Positions 37,086-44,994 of a stretch of 64,000 nucleotides of DNA are shown here, piece after piece (within the stretch, counting starts at the first letter, position 1; each line of letters begins with the position of its first letter). The notes under the pieces were generated by a model. The model was not told where the DNA came from, ran no database searches, and saw nothing but the letters and a program-made list of their open reading frames with translations. Made by a program: the position numbers and the translations under genes. The DNA is from Methanobacteriota archaeon (lineage in GTDB: Archaea > Thermoplasmatota > Poseidoniia > Poseidoniales > Thalassarchaeaceae): contig PBGL02000011.1 of the NCBI GenBank assembly GCA_002718995.2, forward strand, positions 1 through 64,000. Direction: 5' to 3'.

Positions 37086-37531
37086 CAGATGCCATTGTAC
37101 CAATAGGTCACAAATCAATAGTACAGAGATATGCAGTGGCAACTGGTATTCTGGAAATTTCAGAAGATTCGGCAGATGCAATAAGAAATGGACAGGTCGC
37201 TAAAGGAGACGTATTGGAGGCTAGTACTGTGGCAGCCATACAAGCTGTAAAAGACACGCCAAGGATGATCCCACATTGCCACGTTATTCCGATCGAGTCG
37301 TGTAACGTGTCTTGGGACTGGGAAGGAAATTCTCTGAGGTGCACCGTATCTGTCAGCGCCCACTGGAAGACTGGTGTGGAGATGGAGGCACTTTGCGGTG
37401 TTTCCACGGGACTCATGTGTGCATGGGACATGGTCAAATCAATGGAGAAAGACCACTCCGGTCAATATCCAGCTACCAGAATTAAGGAAATTAGAGTGAT
37501 AGAGAAACACAAGGGCGATGCGCAGGATTGA
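37082..37531 (+). CDS. moaC: Cyclic pyranopterin monophosphate synthase
   Basis: MoaC converts the radical-SAM product of MoaA into cPMP. Family segments are KSIVQRYAVATGIL, GDVLEASTVAAIQAVKDTPRMIPHCHVIPI (active-site HCH), VSAHWKTGVEMEALCGVSTGL (with KTGVEMEAL) and the DMVKSMEKD region. The 149-residue form starts at TTG 37082, overlapping the moaE stop; the ORF-track start at 37031 lies inside moaE. The usual MVDVS N-terminus is reduced to TDAIVPIG. Translational coupling to moaE is likely. Confidence 0.93.
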   Translation: MTDAIVPIGHKSIVQRYAVATGILEISEDSADAIRNGQVAKGDVLEASTVAAIQAVKDTPRMIPHCHVIPIESCNVSWDWEGNSLRCTVSVSAHWKTGVEMEALCGVSTGLMCAWDMVKSMEKDHSGQYPATRIKEIRVIEKHKGDAQD

Positions 37532-37555
37532 GAACCTCCACCCCCTCGCCCAAGC

Positions 37556-38509
37556 ATGGCGACCGTAGATTTGGAGAGCCACTTTCTCAATGCGACAGAA
37601 GCTGCTGCAGTAGCAGCATCAGTTTGGAGGGGGAAGGGCGATGGAAAGGCTGCTGATGGGGCTGCTGTCGAAGCAATGAGGGCGGTATTTGACAAAGTTC
37701 CATTTGACGGCCGTGTTGCCATAGGAGAAGGCGAGAGAGACGATGCTCCCATGCTCTGGATTGGGGAGCCCCTAGGATCAATGCAAGGAAGCCCAGACGC
37801 CCCAAGTATAGACATAGCAGTTGACCCCCTTGAATGCACTAACCACGTGGCAAAGGACCTCCCAAACGCGATGGCCGTTCTCGCTGCAGCCCCTAGGGGG
37901 ACTTTGCTGCATGCCCCTGATTGCTATATGGACAAAATCGCCGGCCCATCCGAACTTAGTGGTGAGATAAGTCTGGAGGCGGACGTTTCTTACAATGTAG
38001 AAGCGGCATGCGCTGCTCTGGGAAAGAGGTCCGATGAACTGAACGTGGTCGCTATGGATAGGCCAAGGCATGATCAGTTGGTGAAGGACCTCAAGGCCCA
38101 TTCCGTGAATGTAATCCTCATCGGTGATGGGGATGTTTCAGCTGCTCTCAATGCCGCTGATCCAGATTCTCACATTGATATGCTAATGGGAATCGGAGCA
38201 GCCCCCGAAGGAGTGATTACTGCTACTGCAATGAGGGGCCTAGATGCTCCATTCGAAGGTAGATTGGTTTTCAAGAACGAAGGACACAGGGAGCGCGCAG
38301 AGAGGATGATAGATGGAGATATAGAGAGGACGTGGGATAGGGACGAACTCTGTTCTTCCGATGACTCACTCTTCATCGGAACAGGTGTTTGCAAAGGTAG
38401 GACGGAGGGAGTAAGGATGCTAGGCCAGGGCAGGGCAGCGGTTCACTCCGAGATCATTGACGTCGCCAATAAGGCTCACAGGTTCATTTCATCCGAGAGA
38501 GAACTCTGA
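37556..38509 (+). CDS. glpX: Fructose-1,6-bisphosphatase, class II
   Basis: This 317-residue GlpX-type phosphatase makes fructose 6-phosphate in gluconeogenesis. Motifs are IGEGERDDAPMLWIGE, VDPLECTNHVAKDLPNAMAVL (metal site; the usual DPxxGT has Cys for Gly), LIGDGDVSAAL and GAAPEGVITATAMR. It sits 88 bp before class I aldolase on the same strand, giving a gluconeogenic pair. Many archaea use the bifunctional FBP aldolase/phosphatase instead, so this pair indicates bacterial-type enzymes. Confidence 0.94.
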   Translation: MATVDLESHFLNATEAAAVAASVWRGKGDGKAADGAAVEAMRAVFDKVPFDGRVAIGEGERDDAPMLWIGEPLGSMQGSPDAPSIDIAVDPLECTNHVAKDLPNAMAVLAAAPRGTLLHAPDCYMDKIAGPSELSGEISLEADVSYNVEAACAALGKRSDELNVVAMDRPRHDQLVKDLKAHSVNVILIGDGDVSAALNAADPDSHIDMLMGIGAAPEGVITATAMRGLDAPFEGRLVFKNEGHRERAERMIDGDIERTWDRDELCSSDDSLFIGTGVCKGRTEGVRMLGQGRAAVHSEIIDVANKAHRFISSEREL

Positions 38510-38597
38510 AAGTTCAGGCCACGCAATCGCCCAAAAATAAAGAATACATACGATGGCTTCATTTCTCAGTCCCTTCTCGTCGTCACCGGTAATCGCT

Positions 38598-39608
38598 ATG
38601 GATAGAGAACTTCTTGAGAGAACAGCAAGTGAGTTAGTGGCTCCCGGAAGGGGAATTCTTGCTGCTGACGAGAGCAATGGAACAATGTCGAGTAGGCTTC
38701 AGGCTGTAGGCGTTGAACCATCATCGGAATCACGGCGTGCATACAGATCAAACATATTCTCCACATCGGGCTACGAGTCTGCAGTTAGTGGAGTAATTCT
38801 CTTTGATGAGACAATTAGACAATCCATGGATGACGGCACTGCTATTCCTGATTACCTTGCAAGCCGAGGTGTTCACCCCGGGATCAAGGTAGACACAGGG
38901 GCCAAGGAGTTAGCCCACCACTCCGGCGAGAAAATCACCGAAGGGTTGGATGGCCTAAGGGAGAGGTGCATGGAATACTTCTCAATGGGTGCTCGCTTTG
39001 CAAAATGGAGAGCAGTAATTAGAATTGGCGAGGGCATGCCAAGCGATGCAAACATCTCCACGAACGCCCATGCCCTAGCTCGATATGCTGCAATTTGTCA
39101 GGAGCAAGGACTAGTTCCAATCATCGAGCCCGAGGTCATTATGGATGGTGATCATGATGCCCAGGCCTGCTATGATGTTACTGCAAGGATTCTCGATGCA
39201 ACCTTTTCAGAGTGCAAGGCCCAAGGGGTTCACATTCCAGGGGCCCTGCTCAAGCCAAACATGATTTTACCTGGCAAAGATTGTCCCGATCAAGGAGATA
39301 GGGAACAAGCCGCACGGATGACAGTTGAATGCCTGACAGCACACGTCCCACATGATATTCCTGGAATTGTTTTCCTTTCAGGAGGTCAGTCAGATGAAGA
39401 TGCTACTGCCCACCTCAATCTAATGAACGGAATGGACGTCGAACACCCATGGCAATTGTCCTACTCATACGGCAGAGCGCTCCTCGCCCACGCCCTCCAG
39501 ACCTGGGCGAGCGGATCAAGTGAGGAGAGTCAGAATGCCTTTGCTCATCGGGCCTCAATGAACAGCCTAGCTAGAAGTGGAGATTGGTCCGCAGAGTTAG
39601 AAGTTTGA
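38598..39608 (+). CDS. Fructose-bisphosphate aldolase, class I
   Basis: This class I (Schiff base) aldolase of 336 residues cleaves or forms fructose 1,6-bisphosphate. It contains APGRGILAADES, the GVHPGIKVDTGA loop, WRAVIRIGE, IIEPEVIMDGDHD and the Schiff-base Lys in GALLKPNMILPG, then FLSGGQSDEDA. This is the bacterial/eukaryotic subtype rather than the archaeal DhnA type. The ATG at 38598 (MDRELLERTAS) matches family N-termini and lies about 60 bp after an AAAAATAAAG TATA-like box; the ORF-track ATG at 38553 is a possible extension. Confidence 0.94.
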   Translation: MDRELLERTASELVAPGRGILAADESNGTMSSRLQAVGVEPSSESRRAYRSNIFSTSGYESAVSGVILFDETIRQSMDDGTAIPDYLASRGVHPGIKVDTGAKELAHHSGEKITEGLDGLRERCMEYFSMGARFAKWRAVIRIGEGMPSDANISTNAHALARYAAICQEQGLVPIIEPEVIMDGDHDAQACYDVTARILDATFSECKAQGVHIPGALLKPNMILPGKDCPDQGDREQAARMTVECLTAHVPHDIPGIVFLSGGQSDEDATAHLNLMNGMDVEHPWQLSYSYGRALLAHALQTWASGSSEESQNAFAHRASMNSLARSGDWSAELEV

Positions 39609-39620
39609 TTTGAGTACTGC

Positions 39621-39875
39621 TCAATTCTCGCCGTCGAGAACCCCTGGCCTTAGTTGCCAGACGCATATTTCGTACCTTCCAGAAAGCGCGCCGCCCCTCT
39701 TTGTTGTTGCCACCTTCATGATGTCCTTGTCCTTCGAAAGAACATTCCCCAACTGCTGAGGGGTAGTTCCGTGCCTCATGGTGGTGTTCACGTGCTCGAG
39801 TATCTCGGTAGTGTTCGCCTCACCCTTGTTGTGCAGATATTTCTTTATTTTTTGCCTAAGTCTTGTTGTCCTCAT
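39621..39875 (-). CDS. Small winged-helix protein (second of a tandem pair)
   Basis: The 84-residue basic protein starts at the ATG at 39875, overlapping the previous stop as ATGA behind AAGGAGTT; the ORF-track start at 39923 lies inside the upstream gene. The core RLRQKIKKYLHNKGEANTTEILEHVN is a helix-turn-helix and GRYEICVWQL the wing/last strand, a winged-helix DNA-binding pattern. It resembles its upstream neighbour (RKFISDRPRNTAEISAWIES), suggesting tandem duplication. Likely a transcription factor or chromatin protein; targets unknown. Confidence 0.75.
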   Translation of the reverse strand: MRTTRLRQKIKKYLHNKGEANTTEILEHVNTTMRHGTTPQQLGNVLSKDKDIMKVATTKRGGALSGRYEICVWQLRPGVLDGEN

Positions 39876-40150
39876 TTTAACTCCTCCTTGTTGGGCTCCC
39901 CTCTTTCGTGGTAAGCCACCCAATCATCGGTCGCCCATTCCGACAGTGGGTACTCCCTTCCTGCAATCCCGCTTCTCCTGACCGTTCCTATTCTGACGAT
40001 TTTTCCGTCCATCTCAAGTATCGACGCAATATCGGATCGGGGGGTTTGCGAACTGCTCTGGGACTCAATCCAGGCAGATATTTCTGCGGTGTTCCTAGGT
40101 CTGTCTGAGATGAATTTCCTGATCATATTACGAATCTGGTCATTCTCCAT
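39872..40150 (-). CDS. Small winged-helix protein (first of a tandem pair)
   Basis: The protein has about 92 residues from the ATG at 40150 (MENDQIRNMIRKF); the ORF-track start at 40174 adds eight residues. The order helix, NTAEISAWIES helix, DIASILEMDGKIVRIGTV helix-strand and wing (GIAGREYPLSEW) fits a compact winged-helix fold. It is translationally coupled to a paralogue downstream. Its promoter region is shared with the divergent 874-residue winged-helix gene and carries repeated TTTAGTTAC motifs, a plausible autoregulatory circuit. Confidence 0.72.
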   Translation of the reverse strand: MENDQIRNMIRKFISDRPRNTAEISAWIESQSSSQTPRSDIASILEMDGKIVRIGTVRRSGIAGREYPLSEWATDDWVAYHERGEPNKEELK

Positions 40151-40244
40151 TATTACTCGCCATTCCTTGGTCACGGTACCGCAGACGGCCCGATATTCAC
40201 AGGACGGCGGGCACTGATATAACCGTTCTGTACGATTTAATGCA

Positions 40245-40354
40245 ATTTAGTTACCAAACATGACGAATATTGTAGTAGATTTAGTTACATTATCAGGTGT
40301 TGAAATGAAACCACCCTATTCTCCATCGGAAATGTGTAATTAAATGTAACTAAA
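40245..40354. promoter_or_regulatory. Three TTTAGTTAC-type motifs in divergent promoter
   Basis: The AT-rich gap between the small winged-helix pair and the 874-residue gene contains ATTTAGTTAC at 40245-40254 and 40279-40288, and the inverted form ATGTAACTAAA at 40344-40354. The second and third copies share the longer TTTAGTTACAT in opposite orientation. This looks like an operator set, probably for one of the flanking winged-helix proteins. A TATA-like TTTATTTTATTA lies just before the rightward ATG. Binding is inferred. Confidence 0.5.
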
Positions 40355-40404
40355 CAGTTTATTTTATTACTATTACATAATGTCGATTCAAACAGAGGTG
40401 CATT

Positions 40405-43029
40405 ATGGTGTCCGATGGTTCCCAAATTAAACCAGGGGAGCATCTGCAGTCACCCTCTGGCAAGATACGTAGTAGGAATCGAAGAAGGCTGTTGAACAGA
40501 CTTGCCGATGGAGGTGCAACAGTTAGTGAGATGGCAACCGATTCTGGAATACGGGTCCCCCACGTATCTGCAGAAGTAAGGAAGATGAGAAACGATGCAC
40601 TGGTAGACAGTGATATGCCCCCTGGGAGCAGAGGGGCGGTACTTCACCTGACTGACAAGGGATGGGATGCCGTAAGGTCCGACGAATGGTCCAGGGCATT
40701 GGAAGCACTCCCCCTCCCAGAAAATGATAATCAGATTTGCATCCTTTCTAGGGATGGCCCGAATCTTCTGATAGGGTTGATGGGCCCAACTGAATCCCCA
40801 TTGATCCTAATTCCAGATAAGCCACCTGAAATTATCGATAGCACAGAATCTTCCAGTGGAACAGAGGGGGTTCCTTGGAGCTGGGCAGCCATCAGGGAGA
40901 GGGGTCCAAGGTGGCTCGACCTCTCCAGCATGGAATCGCGCAGCTCGCCTTTGCCGATGGACAGAAGCAGGATCGATACTTTTTCAGAAGGACGTTCAGT
41001 AATCGGGATCGTCAGAGCAAGGCTATTAGATGAAGGCCGTCCGATTGCTGTAGCACCTGGCAGATGGTTCTCAGGACCAATACATAGGCCTGTACCGCCT
41101 CTGCCGGAGAACACCATGCATAGGGGCCCATGGGTCCTAGGAACATGTCACAAAATGTCCCCCGACATTAGACCTAAGACAGCAGTAGCCGCCATTGCTG
41201 GAGACAGGCTGCCTCGATCAATGCTCCTGAAGAGCTCGAGATCTTCAGCTATAGTAATTGCAAATTTGGGAGGTATCGATGTCAGTAGTATCCATTATCC
41301 GGTAGAATCACTGGATCATTGGATAGAGGTCGCCCATCCCCGACTATCGGACTCAGAGAGGAGTAAGAGATGCCAGTCTCTGAAGGATAGGATATTGGGC
41401 AATCGAAGGTCGAAGACAGAAGACTCTACTTGGAGGAGGTTCAGACGTGATTGGGGCCAGTCAGAATTTACCTCCGAGCCAATCAGTCCCGGATTTATAG
41501 ATACCAGGGGCATTGGAAGCGCCGCTATTGAATCTCTAGTAAGATGGGTGTCTTCGGTACAGGAACGTCCGCCGATAGTAGTCGACCTCCCTAGCGACAT
41601 TCCCAGTGATGTCGCTATTTCCTTATCCTCCCATCCTAGTCTGAGGATGGTGATATTGGCCGAGAAGTCGCCCCATTTCTCCAATCTAGATCAATTATCA
41701 CAAGACCCACTCAGGCCTCTCCCATGGATGATGCTAGAATTGAGGAGTGGCAAGTCATTACCGGTAAAGCTCGTCGATCCGGTGACCCACTCGCCAGATT
41801 CTGTCAGCATGCAATCGGGCGGAATCTCAGATAATGATCTTCCCGCGGGGACCCGATTCCTGATAGAGGAAGTAGAAGACCAGGAGTACTCGTCTATGAT
41901 CAGATCGGCCTTGTCCCAATATCCAGAAGGAAACGAGGAGTGGGCTAATAGGATGGAAGCCAGCTATCCTATGGCTGCATGGATTGCCTCTCCTCCAAGA
42001 ACCAGGTGGCCGAGATGGCAGAGACTAGGAAAGAGGCTTGATCCAAGATGGCTAGTCATGATGGATTTCTCATTCCTTCCGCTAGAGAGACTCTCCGAGG
42101 CGGCCGAAGTTGCTCCCGAGGAAGCTCTAGAAGAATTCTCGGAAAAATTCAGTGAGCTACTAAGGGAAGCTCCCGATTCTGCATTGAGGGCTAGGCCCAC
42201 CATGGACTCAAGAAATGCCTCATCAGGAACTTCATGGGTAGCAGCTCAATTGCTAGCCAACTCTCCCTGGCTGCCGAATAGCCTTCACGGGGACCTGATG
42301 AAGTGGGCGATTGATGCATGGCTATGTAAGCCCCCCGAGAAATCCCTCGCGGCATTACAAGGGGTGATGTGGCTGTACACGCGTGAGGATATGGAATCCA
42401 CAGAAATTGATGGCATATTGAGAGAAATAATCGAGAAGGGCAGGGAACTCGAGCATGGAAACGAGCTACTGATATGGTCTAACCTCGTAGATCGCTCACA
42501 AAGAATAGCTGAATTAGAAGTTGAACAGATAGGTCCGATACTATACTCTCTTCCTCTGAGTTGGTGGTCGGCAATTTCTCCGGATCTTCTTTTCAATATG
42601 CTTGAGGATGACGACAAATTTGACTGGCTCCTAATGAATCCGGTTCCATGGCCTGCAGCCATCCTAAGAAAGCCCGGGGAAACGTGCAAAGCACCTGCTC
42701 TCAATGAACTAAGGCATAGGGGCTGCGATCCAGAATTACGAGTTCTCTTATCCAGGAGGATGAGAAGCAGGGTCGAAGCAGAGGGCACTTTCCCAGGAGA
42801 ACCATATTTGCTTGACCTACTTGATTCCCTTGATTCTGTTTTCGAGGGCAGGTCCCCAAAAATAGGGAGGACCCATCCACTAGTGGGGTGGCTCGCACAA
42901 CCGTTGGAAAAATGGCCTTATTTCAGTACGAATGAATGTATCTCAGGAGATGCAAATGTGGCGGAGAGAATCATGCTCAAGGAATCCGGATTCCATGATG
43001 GACTCTCAGAATCCCCCACTTTGGACTAG
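40405..43029 (+). CDS. Large protein with N-terminal winged-helix domain
   Basis: The 874-residue soluble protein has an N-terminal MarR/ArsR-like winged helix: NRRRLLNRLADGGATVSEMATDSGI, a recognition helix near VPHVSAEVRKMRND, and a wing ending AVLHLTDKGWDAV. The remaining ~770 residues show no domain I recognise. They contain alternating beta/alpha stretches up to about residue 480 and a mostly helical, tryptophan-rich C-terminal half (WLPNSLHGDLMKWAIDAWL and similar). No nucleotide-binding motif is seen. It may be a lineage-specific regulator controlled through the TTTAGTTAC promoter. Confidence 0.8.
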   Translation: MVSDGSQIKPGEHLQSPSGKIRSRNRRRLLNRLADGGATVSEMATDSGIRVPHVSAEVRKMRNDALVDSDMPPGSRGAVLHLTDKGWDAVRSDEWSRALEALPLPENDNQICILSRDGPNLLIGLMGPTESPLILIPDKPPEIIDSTESSSGTEGVPWSWAAIRERGPRWLDLSSMESRSSPLPMDRSRIDTFSEGRSVIGIVRARLLDEGRPIAVAPGRWFSGPIHRPVPPLPENTMHRGPWVLGTCHKMSPDIRPKTAVAAIAGDRLPRSMLLKSSRSSAIVIANLGGIDVSSIHYPVESLDHWIEVAHPRLSDSERSKRCQSLKDRILGNRRSKTEDSTWRRFRRDWGQSEFTSEPISPGFIDTRGIGSAAIESLVRWVSSVQERPPIVVDLPSDIPSDVAISLSSHPSLRMVILAEKSPHFSNLDQLSQDPLRPLPWMMLELRSGKSLPVKLVDPVTHSPDSVSMQSGGISDNDLPAGTRFLIEEVEDQEYSSMIRSALSQYPEGNEEWANRMEASYPMAAWIASPPRTRWPRWQRLGKRLDPRWLVMMDFSFLPLERLSEAAEVAPEEALEEFSEKFSELLREAPDSALRARPTMDSRNASSGTSWVAAQLLANSPWLPNSLHGDLMKWAIDAWLCKPPEKSLAALQGVMWLYTREDMESTEIDGILREIIEKGRELEHGNELLIWSNLVDRSQRIAELEVEQIGPILYSLPLSWWSAISPDLLFNMLEDDDKFDWLLMNPVPWPAAILRKPGETCKAPALNELRHRGCDPELRVLLSRRMRSRVEAEGTFPGEPYLLDLLDSLDSVFEGRSPKIGRTHPLVGWLAQPLEKWPYFSTNECISGDANVAERIMLKESGFHDGLSESPTLD

Positions 43030-43039
43030 AGGAAATGGT

Positions 43040-43370
43040 ATTTCTCCAAACCGAGGGGTTCTTGACCTACACTTCCGGCCGCAAGTTGCCCAGCGGCAAC
43101 ACCGTGTTGACGAAACCCCCTCGCCGGAGGTAGAGGATGAAACATGGTACCACGCATGGGTAGCCATCTGTCGAAGACCGACTTGACTGCCTCCAAGGCA
43201 GAATGACTGTCGGCGCAAAACAGATGGCCGGACCGGGACAAGGTCCCCTGAGGACCCGCGAGGGGATGAATCAAGGGACTACCACCCAGTCCGACAGACG
43301 TCCCGGGGTGGGTCAGGTGCTGGAGCATTGCAGTGAAGGCTACCGTTACGCCCCGGGGCACACTTTACTA
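43040..43370 (+). ncRNA. Candidate structured RNA of unknown type
   Basis: This GC-rich, non-coding 330-bp stretch folds into nested stems. GCCATCTGT (43163-43171) pairs perfectly with ACAGATGGC (43220-43228). Inside are CCGAC/GTCGG and the hairpin CTGCCT/AGGCAG. GGGTAG/CTACC closes the outside, GTTGCC-CAGC-GGCAAC forms a separate hairpin, and a 3' hairpin pairs GTCCCGGGGTG with CGCCCCGGGGCAC. Purine-rich single-stranded loops (GAAGA, CGCAAAA, GATGAATCAA) and G-U-tolerant pairings favour the plus strand. The 3' hairpin contains GGTCAGGT and GCAG, loosely like SRP helix 8. I could not fit it to SRP RNA, RNase P RNA or a riboswitch. No clear promoter is visible on the plus strand. Confidence 0.4.
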
Positions 43371-43375
43371 ACTAG

Positions 43376-43387
43376 AAATTAAAATTA
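43376..43387 (+). promoter_or_regulatory. TATA-like box of the coaD fusion gene
   Basis: AAATTAAAATTA is centred about 27 nt before the ATG at 43408, the spacing of an archaeal TATA box to a leaderless start. The same AT-rich stretch could also serve a minus-strand transcript across the candidate RNA. Confidence 0.5.
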
Positions 43388-43407
43388 GATTCATCGGTGA
43401 AACGAAT

Positions 43408-44427
43408 ATGTTCGATGTCGGTCTGATTGGAGGCACATTCGACCGATTCCACAAAGGTCACCTACACCTAATTTCCGAGTCTCTGGAACACTGTGAAAAA
43501 TTAGAAATTTGGATTATTTCAGATAGTACGGCTAAGAAAAAGGACACAAGGGTACTGTCATGGGAAGAACGCCTCCATGACCTAAAGAGATCTTTGGACA
43601 ATGAATTGTTGTCAAGGGTCTCTTTCGGCAAATTAGAGGACAGTTTTGGCCCTGCCCCGATCCATGAAGAAGCACGTGTTATCTTCTGCACGGAAGATAC
43701 AAGGAAAAATTGTGAAGAGATAAATGATTTGAGAATCAAGAACGAATTAACTCCATTGCAGATAGTTACCCTAGATCTACAATATGCATGGGATGGAAGG
43801 CCAATATCCAGCTCGAGGATTAGGGAAGGAACGATCGATAGGGACGGCAACCCATGGATCCCTGTAAGCATAAGATCCGGAACCATCGTTATGACGCCAG
43901 AGGTCGAAGGAAATCTCAAAGACCCCTTTGGGACATTATTCCCCGGTCCGGAGGGAAACCCTGCAGAGGCAATGAACAATGCACTTTCTCATATTGAAAA
44001 TCGGTCAGGCCCTACAATTGCAGTTGGTGATGTCACCGTTCTAACTATGCACCAACTGGGAAAGGCCCCCGACATCTCCCTAATCGATGGTATGACCAAA
44101 AGAAAGGAGTGGGAAGGGGCGAGCAGTATTGATCAGGAATACTATGACCACAGAATCGACTGTTCAAGCCCCCCTGGGTCATTGACAACTTCTCTGCTAG
44201 AGGCGTGCGAGGCTGCCATTCACTCTTGGAAGAAGGACGGGTCTTCCACAATAATAAATGTCGAAGGAGAGGAAGACTTGGCCCCACTACTATTGCATCC
44301 TCTGTCTCCAATTGGGGCTGTAGTCCTTTATGGACAGCCCGGAAAGGGAGTCGTAGTCAGAATATGTGGCGAGGAGTCCAAGGGCAGATGCCGCCAACTA
44401 CTGGAGTCATTCGTCAGTGCTGATTAG
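43408..44427 (+). CDS. Bifunctional CoA biosynthesis enzyme: phosphopantetheine adenylyltransferase + DUF359 dephospho-CoA kinase
   Basis: The 339-residue protein joins two enzymes. Residues 1-145 are an archaeal nucleotidyltransferase-fold adenylyltransferase (GGTFDRFHKGHLHLI, with ISSSRIREG near the end) making dephospho-CoA. Residues about 165-335 match DUF359, the archaeal GTP-dependent dephospho-CoA kinase (VGDVTVLTM, DISLIDGMTKR, INVEGEEDLAPLLL, GAVVLYGQPGKGVV). The last two steps of CoA synthesis are therefore on one chain. Both domains look intact. It is probably leaderless from a TATA box 27 nt upstream, and its stop overlaps that of the convergent membrane-protein gene. Confidence 0.92.
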   Translation: MFDVGLIGGTFDRFHKGHLHLISESLEHCEKLEIWIISDSTAKKKDTRVLSWEERLHDLKRSLDNELLSRVSFGKLEDSFGPAPIHEEARVIFCTEDTRKNCEEINDLRIKNELTPLQIVTLDLQYAWDGRPISSSRIREGTIDRDGNPWIPVSIRSGTIVMTPEVEGNLKDPFGTLFPGPEGNPAEAMNNALSHIENRSGPTIAVGDVTVLTMHQLGKAPDISLIDGMTKRKEWEGASSIDQEYYDHRIDCSSPPGSLTTSLLEACEAAIHSWKKDGSSTIINVEGEEDLAPLLLHPLSPIGAVVLYGQPGKGVVVRICGEESKGRCRQLLESFVSAD

Positions 44428-44939
44428 GACTCTGATTCCGAGAGGATGCCAATCCCAACTCCGAAAGAAATCAGTACCACTGCTACCGAGTAGACGCCCG
44501 GGTCGACCCAAGTCGACTCATTAACGCTCCAAATCAGATAGAACAAGACGCCCAATGCAACCAGCCAACTGGAGGCTAATTTCTTGAATCCACCATCAAA
44601 TACAAGCAGGCGCGTCATAATGCACGCAGGCAGTCCAGACACCCAGGAAGCGAAGCCCCCCTCATGCGTCTTATTCAACCCTAGAACTCCAGCTGCTAAA
44701 ATTGCAACACTCAGGGCTCCGAAGATCGCATCATCAGCCACAAATGACATGTCTGTGGTCGACGAATTCTTTACGCCAGTGAGGAATTTCATCCAAAGCA
44801 CCTTTCTCCCCTCAGAATAGGCCCCCTGTGTTAGATTCACAATTGTCAGAAGGGCTAGCCATGCCCCTAGAAGGACCGCAGATGCGGAAAGGGCCTTGCT
44901 AGGTCGAGTCAGGGACTCCATCCACGTTGATTCACTCAT
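44424..44939 (-). CDS. Four-helix membrane protein of unknown function
   Basis: The protein has about 171 residues from the ATG at 44939 (MSESTWMESL); the longer ORF-track N-terminus lacks membrane-protein character. Four hydrophobic segments (ALSASAVLLGAWLALLTIV, DAIFGALSVAILAAGVLGL, ASSWLVALGVLFYLIWSV, VYSVAVVLISFGVGIGIL) predict a polytopic topology. I do not recognise a family; the helix arrangement resembles small uncharacterised marine archaeal membrane proteins. It lies between the CoA fusion gene and cdc6. Confidence 0.75.
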   Translation of the reverse strand: MSESTWMESLTRPSKALSASAVLLGAWLALLTIVNLTQGAYSEGRKVLWMKFLTGVKNSSTTDMSFVADDAIFGALSVAILAAGVLGLNKTHEGGFASWVSGLPACIMTRLLVFDGGFKKLASSWLVALGVLFYLIWSVNESTWVDPGVYSVAVVLISFGVGIGILSESES

Positions 44940-44994
44940 AGTAACGGGCGGGCGACCTAGATGTTTGGTATAACCATTTTCAGAGCTGGCAGAC

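Noticed and set aside
40175-40404. Possible CRISPR-like repeats in the AT-rich promoter
   Set aside because: The repeated TTTAGTTAC units are about ten bases, unevenly spaced and partly inverted, as in an operator, not an array with regular spacers.
43026-43361. 111-codon minus-strand ORF across the candidate RNA
   Set aside because: It is low in family-like features and follows the paired GC-rich stems. Stem structure explains the region better than coding.
43040-43370. RNase P RNA assignment for the GC-rich gap
   Set aside because: AATGACTGTC and ACAGA recall conserved blocks near the RNase P 3' end, but they are in the middle of the region and the GAGGAAAGTCC block is absent on both strands.
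43305-43370. SRP RNA helix 8 assignment
   Set aside because: GGTCAGGT and GCAG match, but the usual AGCAG loop and GNAR tetraloop are not intact and helices 2-4 cannot be placed. Kept only as an RNA of unknown type.
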